Below the pieces are notes generated by a model. It was not told where the DNA came from. It made no database searches and saw only the letters and a program-made list of their open reading frames with translations. This document shows positions 1 to 5,016 of a stretch of 8,678 bases of DNA, in pieces. Numbering within the stretch: the stretch's first letter is position 1; each line of letters opens with the position of its first letter. Position numbers and translations under genes: made by a program. Origin of the DNA: Deltaproteobacteria bacterium (GTDB lineage Bacteria > Myxococcota_A > UBA796 > UBA9615); assembly GCA_029261955.1 (NCBI GenBank), contig JAJDAI010000662.1, positions 1 through 8,678 of the forward strand. The letters run 5' to 3'.

Positions 1-44
1 ACTCCACGCCACCGGCGGCGCTGTCGCGCCTCCCGAACCACGTG

Positions 45-85
45 CTGGGGCGGCCGCCGACGCCAGGTCGGCGGCCGTCCCCCAG
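45..85 (+). terminator. Long GC-rich hairpin upstream of flaG
   Basis: An 11-bp perfect inverted repeat (CGGCCGCCGAC at 51-61, GTCGGCGGCCG at 67-77) surrounds a 5-nt loop. The stem continues with CTGGGG (45-50) pairing to CCCCAG (80-85) across a 2-nt bulge (78-79), giving about 17 paired positions. No T-run follows; the next bases are G-rich. It could be a terminator or 3' stabiliser for a gene upstream of the window, or a processing or attenuation element in the flaG leader. I see no supportable coding region in 1-137. Confidence 0.5.
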
Positions 86-114
86 TCCGTCGGGGGGGGA
101 CCCACGGGCTAAGG

Positions 115-131
115 CTCCCTGAACAGGGAGG
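115..131 (+). promoter_or_regulatory. flaG ribosome binding site overlapped by a small hairpin
   Basis: GGAGG at 127-131 lies 6 nt before the flaG ATG and is a strong Shine-Dalgarno sequence. Its left part is the right arm of a 6-bp perfect inverted repeat, CTCCCT (115-120) and AGGGAG (125-130), with loop GAAC. If formed in the mRNA, the stem would pair with most of the ribosome binding site and could lower flaG initiation. The sequence is directly visible; the regulatory role is inference. Confidence 0.5.
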
Positions 132-137
132 AAGGTC

Positions 138-509
138 ATGAAGGTACTGAGCACGAGCATTGCAGCGGCCGTTCGGCCGGACCCCGGCGCGACCCAGGGT
201 CGCCTGGCGCCCGCCGGCTCCGGGGAACATCGAGCGCAGGAAGCGCGCGATCTCCCGAAGCAGGAGCGAGCCGACAGCCAGCCCGTCGACGATGAGACCG
301 CGCAGCGCCTGCAGGAGCAGGCGGGGCGCGCCTTGTCGCGTTTCGGACACAGGGTCGGCTTCGCCCGGCACAGCGACGGCAACATGATCATGCAGATCGT
401 CGACAAGCAGTCCGGCGACGTCGTCCGTCAGATTCCCGGTGAGGACGCCCTCGCCCTCGCGGATCAGCTCGAGGAGCTCCGCGGCCTCCTCTTCAGCGGG
501 CAGGGCTAG
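138..509 (+). CDS. flaG: FlaG family flagellar protein
   Basis: A 123-residue protein. The C-terminal half carries the FlaG family signature: a short beta segment (MIMQIVDKQSGDVVRQIP, residues 83-100) followed by an acidic amphipathic helix ending in LRGLLF (114-119). The N-terminal 50 residues are low-complexity, Ala/Pro/Arg/Gln-rich and probably disordered, as is usual in this family. FlaG proteins sit next to fliD or flagellin genes and affect filament length or assembly; the mechanism is poorly known. The ATG at 138 is preceded by GGAGG with 6-nt spacing. The stop is 3 nt before the fliD start, so the two are almost certainly cotranscribed. The family call is firm; the exact role here is inferred from family and position. 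Confidence 0.9.
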   Translation: MKVLSTSIAAAVRPDPGATQGRLAPAGSGEHRAQEARDLPKQERADSQPVDDETAQRLQEQAGRALSRFGHRVGFARHSDGNMIMQIVDKQSGDVVRQIPGEDALALADQLEELRGLLFSGQG

Positions 510-512
510 GCC

Positions 513-1844
513 ATGCCCAGCGTCGACGGCCTCATCTCCGGGCTGGACACCTCCTCCATCATCTCCCAGTTGATGGACGTCGCGCGGGCGCCGATCCGCG
601 CCATGCAGTCGAACATCTCCCGCATCGAGTCCCGCCGGACCGCGATGCAGGAGATGAACACCCTGATGAGCGATCTCCAGAGCGCGCTCGCGGCGGTGGA
701 CACTGGCGGCGAGTTCGGCGCAGCCACGGTCAGCTCCAGCCAGCAAGACAGCCTGGGCGCCTCGGTCACCGGGGATGTGACGCCGGGCACGCACACGATC
801 CAGGTGCTGAGCCTGGCGGAGTCGACCGTCCTTCGCGGCAACGGCTTCTCCTCGGCCGACGAGGAGATGCGGGCCGGCACCCTGAGCATCACGACGGCAG
901 CGGGCGTCACCGACGTGCCCCTCGATGCCGCCGACGGCACCCGGACCCTCACCGGGCTCGCGTCCTACATCAACGAGAACGTCGACGGCGTGAACGCCTA
1001 CGTGCTCGACACCGGCGACGGCACCACGCCGTTCCGCTTGATGATCGAAGGGGAGCAGGGGGGCGCGGCGAACGAGGTCAGCACGTCCATCAGCTCCTCG
1101 GGCAGCGGGCGGGAGCTGACCTTCGACACGGCCCGCAGCGCGTCCGATGCCGAGCTCCTCGTGGACAACACGACGGTCTACCGGGACAACAACACCCCGA
1201 GCGACGTGCTGCCCGGGGTGCAGCTGGACCTGAAGAATGTGACCTCGGGGGAGGCCCGCATCACCGTCGGGCGCGATCCGACGGCCATGGCCACGAAGGT
1301 CGAGTCTGTGGTCGAGGCCTACAACAAGCTCAACGACTTCATCCGCAGCCAGTCCAAGGCCGAGGACCCCGGCCCGCTCGCGGGCGACGCCACCGTCCGC
1401 ACAGTGCAGCGCCGCATCCAGTCGATGATGTCCGCCAACTACGGCAACGCGGACATCTCCGGCTTGGGCGCCCTGGGCCTCGGCACCAGCCAGACCGGCG
1501 AGCTGGAGTTCGACAGCGCCGAGTTCACGGCGAAGGCCGGCTCCAACTACGCGGCCGCCCTGGACGTGCTCACGGGCGTGGGTGGCTTCTTCGGGGCCAT
1601 GCACAGCCAGCTCGATCTCATCACGGACACGAGCACGGGGCTGATCCAGCCGAGGCTGGACTCCTACGACAACCAGATCACGGATCTGAACGACCGCATC
1701 GACGACTCCAGCTTCCGCCTGGAGCAGTACGAGCAGACGCTGCGCAGCCAGTTCACGCAGATGGAGAGCCTGCTGCTCACCTACCAGAGCACCGGCGACT
1801 ACCTCGCAGCGCAGCTCTCGAGCCTCAGCTCGAACAACAGCTGA
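513..1844 (+). CDS. fliD: Flagellar filament cap protein FliD (hook-associated protein 2)
   Basis: A 443-residue protein, a normal length for FliD. It begins with the classical N-terminal signature GLISGLDTSSIISQLM (residues 6-21), followed by a helical N-terminal region (about 15-62) and the FliD_N core (to about 110). The Ser/Thr/Gly-rich central beta domains span about 110-255. The FliD_C part starts near AYNKLNDFI (269-277), includes GDATVRTVQRRI (291-302), and ends in a long C-terminal coiled coil (about 378-440). FliD forms the cap at the filament tip, under which secreted flagellin folds and is inserted. It is exported through the flagellar type III apparatus, so no signal peptide is expected and none is seen. 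No strong Shine-Dalgarno precedes the ATG; with only 3 nt after the flaG stop, translation is probably coupled. Confidence 0.96.
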   Translation: MPSVDGLISGLDTSSIISQLMDVARAPIRAMQSNISRIESRRTAMQEMNTLMSDLQSALAAVDTGGEFGAATVSSSQQDSLGASVTGDVTPGTHTIQVLSLAESTVLRGNGFSSADEEMRAGTLSITTAAGVTDVPLDAADGTRTLTGLASYINENVDGVNAYVLDTGDGTTPFRLMIEGEQGGAANEVSTSISSSGSGRELTFDTARSASDAELLVDNTTVYRDNNTPSDVLPGVQLDLKNVTSGEARITVGRDPTAMATKVESVVEAYNKLNDFIRSQSKAEDPGPLAGDATVRTVQRRIQSMMSANYGNADISGLGALGLGTSQTGELEFDSAEFTAKAGSNYAAALDVLTGVGGFFGAMHSQLDLITDTSTGLIQPRLDSYDNQITDLNDRIDDSSFRLEQYEQTLRSQFTQMESLLLTYQSTGDYLAAQLSSLSSNNS

Positions 1845-1852
1845 TCTCCGCC

Positions 1853-1879
1853 TCAAGTACGACGCGTTCTCGACGATAT
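1853..1879 (+). promoter_or_regulatory. Sigma-28 (FliA)-type promoter for fliS
   Basis: TCAAGTAC (1853-1860), an 11-nt spacer, then GACGATAT (1872-1879). Against the enterobacterial FliA consensus TAAAGTTT-N11-GCCGATAA this matches 5 of 8 and 6 of 8 positions with exactly the expected spacing. It lies in the 67-nt gap between fliD and fliS, and the predicted start of transcription (near 1886) leaves a leader of about 25 nt containing the fliS ribosome binding site. A 6-bp inverted repeat GTACGA (1857-1862) / TCGTAC (1883-1888) brackets the spacer and -10 element. The match was made by eye and is untested. Confidence 0.62.
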
Positions 1880-1911
1880 AGCTCGTACAACGCAAAGGGG
1901 CAGGAAGCGTC

Positions 1912-2295
1912 ATGGCAGTGAACTTCAAGCTGAACAACTACCGAAAGGCGTCCGTCGATGCGGCGACGCCCGAGGATCTTCTCCTCATGCTGGTGCGCGA
2001 AGCCGTGCGGAGCGCCGAGAACGCGCCGCTCGAGCAGGACCAGGCGGAGCGAACGCGGCTGCTGGACAAGTCCCGCCGCATCGTCACGGAGCTGGCCGAT
2101 TCCCTGAACACGGACTACGGCGGGCCGATGGCCTTCAACCTGCTCCGTCTCTACATCTTCATCAACCGCCGCCTCATGGACGCGATCGGTGGGGACGACG
2201 AAGGCCTGCCCGACGCGCTGCGGGTGCTGCGCCACGTTCGGGACACCTGGGAAGACGCGGTGCAGGCCGCCCGTGCGGAGCGCGCCGAGTCGTGA
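1912..2295 (+). CDS. fliS: Flagellin-specific export chaperone FliS
   Basis: A 127-residue, mostly helical protein matching FliS in length and pattern. Features seen are the N-terminal NNYRKASVDAATPEDLLLML (residues 8-27, the 'Y...SV..A.PE.L..ML' family pattern), a central helix with RRIVTELADSLN (55-66), GG at 70-71, the LLRLYIFINRRLMDA helix (77-91), and the C-terminal LRHVRDTWEDAV (106-117) with its conserved Trp. FliS binds the C-terminal end of flagellin in the cytosol, prevents premature polymerisation and delivers it to the export gate. The start ATG has AGGA at 1902-1905 (6-nt spacing) and a sigma-28-like promoter upstream. The stop overlaps the next gene's GTG by 4 nt. Placement directly after fliD is the canonical flaG-fliD-fliS order. 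Confidence 0.94.
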   Translation: MAVNFKLNNYRKASVDAATPEDLLLMLVREAVRSAENAPLEQDQAERTRLLDKSRRIVTELADSLNTDYGGPMAFNLLRLYIFINRRLMDAIGGDDEGLPDALRVLRHVRDTWEDAVQAARAERAES

Positions 2296-2660
2296 GCTCC
2301 ACCCAGGCCGCCCTCGATTGGATCACCGCCTACGCAGCCCACCTGCGTGGGGCGGTGATCGACTTCGAGGAGGTCGGCCTGGACCCCGCCTACCACCGGC
2401 GGTGTCAAGAATTCGACGCGGCCCTGCGGGCCCTTGACGCGGATGGCCTGCGAGCCGCCGTCGCGAGCCCCGAGGGAGCCGCCGCATACACCGAACTCCA
2501 GGCCGCCCAGGCCGCGTTCGAACAGGCCGCGGCGGTCGCTTCGGCGACCCTCGACAGCCGGCGAAACGCTGTACGCACCGGGCAGTCCACCCTGCGTGCC
2601 TACGCCCGGGCGGGCGCCCTCGGCGGACCGGATCCACGCTTTCTCAGCCGGCGGGGCTGA
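2292..2660 (+). CDS. Small helical protein, possible FliT/FlgN-like export chaperone
   Basis: A 122-residue protein starting at a GTG that overlaps the fliS stop as GTGA, implying translational coupling; GGAG at 2277-2280 is a weak ribosome binding site at 11-nt spacing. The sequence is Ala-rich and predicted largely helical, with no signal peptide, no membrane segment and no catalytic motif. The C-terminal helix (LDSRRNAVRTGQSTLRAYAR, residues 87-106) followed by a Gly-rich tail loosely resembles the end of FlgN/FliT chaperones. In many bacteria the gene after fliS is fliT, which encodes the FliD chaperone, so position supports that role. Sequence similarity alone is too weak for a family assignment. 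It may instead be a lineage-specific flagellar accessory protein. Confidence 0.6.
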   Translation: MSSTQAALDWITAYAAHLRGAVIDFEEVGLDPAYHRRCQEFDAALRALDADGLRAAVASPEGAAAYTELQAAQAAFEQAAAVASATLDSRRNAVRTGQSTLRAYARAGALGGPDPRFLSRRG

Positions 2661-2662
2661 GC

Positions 2663-2679
2663 TGGCACGGATCTCGCTT
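2663..2679 (+). promoter_or_regulatory. Sigma-54 (RpoN)-type promoter for pilZ
   Basis: TGGCACG (2663-2669), 4 nt, then TCGCT (2674-2678). The invariant GG (2664-2665) and GC (2676-2677) are separated by exactly 10 nt, as required for sigma-54. The -24 element is a perfect match to TGGCACG, and the -12 element differs from TTGCT at one base. It sits in the 56-nt gap between the preceding stop (2660) and the pilZ ATG (2717), giving a predicted start near 2689 and a leader of about 28 nt that contains the GGAGG ribosome binding site. Sigma-54 commonly drives mid-hierarchy flagellar genes. No enhancer-binding site was identified. Confidence 0.68.
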
Positions 2680-2716
2680 CGTTTCCCGCGGAGGCCAGCA
2701 GCCCGTGGAGGATTCA

Positions 2717-3271
2717 ATGAGCGCAGCCCGACCTCAGCCCGCTGAGCGCCGCAGCCACTACCGAGTCGAGACGACGGTCAAGCTCCGCCTGCGCCCCGCT
2801 GGCGAGGGCGAAGCCACCCGCACCTCGGATCCCGTCGCCGCGTTCGAAGAACTCGCCGTCGTCGCCACCCGCTTCCGCAAGGAGGCGAGCCCGACCGGAC
2901 GCATCTTCGTCGACCGCCTGATGGCGACGCTCGACGCGCTCGTCGGCGAGTCCAGCCAGGGCCCCTCCGCTGACTGGTGCCCGGCCCTCGTGGTCAGCGC
3001 GAACCTCAGCGCCGGCGGCGTGGGCTTCCGCTGGAACCGAGACCACCCCCTGGGCACCGAGCTCGACGTGGAGTTCACGGTCGAGTCCGAGCACAGCTCG
3101 TCCGTCCCTTTCAAGCTTCGCTGCCGCGTGCGGCGCTGCCACCCCACGGAGGGGGAGTTCGACCTCGGCGTCGAGTTCATCCAGGTGCCGACCGCGACCC
3201 AGCAGCGCCTGATCCGCCTGCTCTTCGATCTCCAGCGTGTGCAGCTGCGGAGCCGGGGCGATCGCGGGTGA
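2717..3271 (+). CDS. PilZ domain protein, predicted c-di-GMP receptor, with a helical insertion
   Basis: A 184-residue cytosolic protein. Both c-di-GMP contact motifs of the PilZ family are intact: RxxxR as RSHYR (residues 12-16) and [D/N]xSxxG as NLSAGG (96-101). They are followed by beta strands typical of the barrel (GTELDVEFTV, PFKLRCRVRRCHP, FDLGVEFIQV) and a C-terminal helix (160-178). The two motifs are about 80 residues apart, whereas 20-30 is usual; the extra segment (about 35-85) looks helical. The ATG at 2717 is chosen over an in-frame GTG at 2705 because GGAGG (2707-2711) gives ideal 5-nt spacing to the ATG. A sigma-54-like promoter precedes it, and the stop overlaps the next gene's GTG by 4 nt. 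A role in c-di-GMP control of flagellar or envelope function is inferred from the flagellar context. Confidence 0.87.
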   Translation: MSAARPQPAERRSHYRVETTVKLRLRPAGEGEATRTSDPVAAFEELAVVATRFRKEASPTGRIFVDRLMATLDALVGESSQGPSADWCPALVVSANLSAGGVGFRWNRDHPLGTELDVEFTVESEHSSSVPFKLRCRVRRCHPTEGEFDLGVEFIQVPTATQQRLIRLLFDLQRVQLRSRGDRG

Positions 3272-3924
3272 GGTGGCTCGTCCTGGCGATGTTGCTGCTC
3301 TCGGGCAGCGCGTTTGCGGAGCGCTGGGAGCCTCCCCGTCCCGGGGCGGCGCCGCCGGTGCCCGACCGCTCGTTCCTCGTGGCGGCCTCGCTGGAGATCG
3401 CCGGTCAGAACGGCCCCTTCGTGAAGCAGATCTACGCTCGGGAGCACTTCGTGGCCTTCGGGCTGCACGGAACCTGGCTCTTCGAGGAGCGCTTCGGCTT
3501 CGGCTTCGGTGCCGGCCTGCACATCCGCCAGGCGGACGGCGTCGCCCCCGAGGGCCAGGACCTGCCCATGGTCACGCTCTGGCAGGTCCCGATCCAGGTC
3601 GAGGGTGTGATCCGGATGTCCCTCTGGCGCGACCAGATCCCGGTGCCCTACTTCCGCGGCGGCATGACCGGGCTCGTCTGGACGGAGCTGGGCGGAGACA
3701 CCGAGCCCGTCGGCGTCAAGTGGGGCCCTCACGCCGCCGGCGGCGTGCAGTTCCGCGTGCCCTTTCCGGAGATCCAGTTCGAGGGACGCCTCAGCGGCGA
3801 CCCCCTGCTGGACGACATCTACGCGCACGTCGAGGGCTGGGTGCGCAGCTCCAGCTCCTTCGGTGCCCCCGGGCTCGACCTGTCCGCCGCCGGATTCGCG
3901 GTGGGCATCACGCTCTTGATGTGA
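3268..3924 (+). CDS. Secreted protein, probable small outer-membrane beta-barrel
   Basis: A 218-residue protein starting with GTG that overlaps the pilZ stop (GTGA), so probably translationally coupled. Upstream in-frame starts would overlap pilZ by hundreds of bases and are rejected. The N-terminus is a clear signal peptide, (M)RWLVLAMLLLSGSAFA, with cleavage likely after residue 17. The mature part alternates aromatic/hydrophobic residues with Gly or polar ones (for example RFGFGFGAGLHI, residues 75-86; PYFRGGMTGLVW, 127-138; HAAGGVQFRVPF, 155-166). It ends in a hydrophobic strand, GFAVGITLLM, as in outer-membrane barrels, although the last residue is Met rather than the usual Phe. I do not recognise a named family. 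Coupling to a PilZ gene and to the following periplasmic protein suggests an envelope-associated accessory of the flagellum; this is inference. Confidence 0.78.
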   Translation: MRWLVLAMLLLSGSAFAERWEPPRPGAAPPVPDRSFLVAASLEIAGQNGPFVKQIYAREHFVAFGLHGTWLFEERFGFGFGAGLHIRQADGVAPEGQDLPMVTLWQVPIQVEGVIRMSLWRDQIPVPYFRGGMTGLVWTELGGDTEPVGVKWGPHAAGGVQFRVPFPEIQFEGRLSGDPLLDDIYAHVEGWVRSSSSFGAPGLDLSAAGFAVGITLLM

Positions 3925-3931
3925 GGTGACC

Positions 3932-5005
3932 ATGAGGGTCCTGATCTGGCTGCTCCTGCTTCCCTGCCTCGCGCAGGCCGACGAGGGTGAGCGCCGCGCC
4001 GCGGTGGTCACCGCCCTGCACGGCGATCTGGTGGTCCTGGACCCCGGCGAAGAACCCGGCGTGGGGCCCGGCGCCGTGCTCACGGTCTGGCGCCAGCTGC
4101 CCTCGGCCCGCGGCACAGCGGACTACCGCAAGGCGGCCCTGTGGTGGGAGGTGGGCACGATCCGGGTCGACTCCGTCGGCGCGAACGGGGCCGTCGCGCG
4201 CTTCCATGGCCCTCCCTCGCAGCCGATCCCCGCCGAACTCGACGAGAGCGGCGCCCCGCCCGACCGGGTGCACGTGGGCGACTTCGCCCGCGCCACGGGG
4301 GCGGTGGCCGAGCGGCGGGGCGACGTCCGCGTCACCTTCGCGCGCGCCGACCTCTTCTCGGCCGAGCAGGCCGAGCTGAAGGGTTCGGGCAAGGACGTGC
4401 TGGCCGAGTGGCTGCGCGGCCTGGAGTCCATGGAGGGGCCGATCCGCGTCGAGGTGCACCCCGAGATCGAGGAGATGGGCGTCGTTGGCCCCGACCTCGC
4501 GCGGGCCATGTCCGCCGACGAGGACGCGCCCTTCGGGCCCGCGCCCGGCAAGCCGGTCGTGCCCGTGGACGAGCTCTACGAAGGCGCACCCAGGCCCCTG
4601 GTCGTGCCGCCCGCCCGCGAGGTCCTGGTCGTGCACGGCAGCACCGGTGTGCCGGAGACCTGGCGCTACCTCGATCCCGTCAGCCTGGCGGAGCGGCAGG
4701 GTCAGGACGTCGCGGCGGCCCTCGCGGGGCGGCTGGGCATCGACCGCGGGCTCGTGTCCGTCGCCGTCGTGCCCCGCCCGGTGCACGAGGACGTCGGCCA
4801 GCTGCCGGGCTACGACGCGCCGGGGGACCAGGTCCGCATCGTCGCGCGCGCCATCCAGTGGTCGAAGGCGCCGCCGAAGCGGCCCCGGACAAAGAAGCCG
4901 ACAGAGAAGAAGGCACCAGCGGTCGAGAGGTCCCGCAAGCGCCGGATCCTCGAGAAGCCGCCCGAGGAGATCAGCGGCAGCCCGCGCCCGCGCCCGCTCG
5001 GCTAG
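3932..5005 (+). CDS. Periplasmic protein with FlgT-C-like domain and degenerate OmpA-like region
   Basis: A 357-residue protein with a short signal peptide (MRVLIWLLLLPCLAQA, cleavage after residue 16; the Cys is preceded by Pro, so not a convincing lipobox). Residues 22-92 show a pattern like the FlgT C-terminal domain: GDLVVLDPGEEPGVGPG, then LTVWR, then EVGTIRVDSVG. FlgT forms part of the H-ring around some flagellar motors. Residues 131-180 (VRVTFARADLFSAEQAELK, then a helix and IRVEVHPE) resemble the first half of an OmpA/MotB peptidoglycan-binding domain. Residues 229-308 (VHGSTGVP, SLAERQGQDVAAALAGRLGI, VRIVARAI) resemble the second half, with a Pro-rich linker between. The C-terminal tail (about 312-357) is Lys/Arg/Pro-rich and probably disordered. 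The start at 3932 follows GAGG at 3923-3926; an in-frame GTG at 3926 is less likely. Domain calls were made by eye and are tentative. Confidence 0.72.
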   Translation: MRVLIWLLLLPCLAQADEGERRAAVVTALHGDLVVLDPGEEPGVGPGAVLTVWRQLPSARGTADYRKAALWWEVGTIRVDSVGANGAVARFHGPPSQPIPAELDESGAPPDRVHVGDFARATGAVAERRGDVRVTFARADLFSAEQAELKGSGKDVLAEWLRGLESMEGPIRVEVHPEIEEMGVVGPDLARAMSADEDAPFGPAPGKPVVPVDELYEGAPRPLVVPPAREVLVVHGSTGVPETWRYLDPVSLAERQGQDVAAALAGRLGIDRGLVSVAVVPRPVHEDVGQLPGYDAPGDQVRIVARAIQWSKAPPKRPRTKKPTEKKAPAVERSRKRRILEKPPEEISGSPRPRPLG

Positions 5006-5016
5006 CCGCGCGGCCT

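Noticed and set aside
3494..3512. Short tandem CTTCGG hexamers in the barrel gene
   Set aside because: They encode the alternating Phe-Gly of a beta strand; too short and too well explained by coding to be a separate repeat.
2977..3924. An ATG start at 2977 for the barrel protein
   Set aside because: It would overlap pilZ by almost 300 nt and bury the signal peptide; the GTG at 3268 puts the signal peptide at the N-terminus and gives a 4-nt overlap.
2758..4116. A 452-codon minus-strand open frame opposite pilZ and the barrel gene
   Set aside because: The translation is typical of an antisense shadow, while the plus-strand genes have recognisable motifs and tight spacing.
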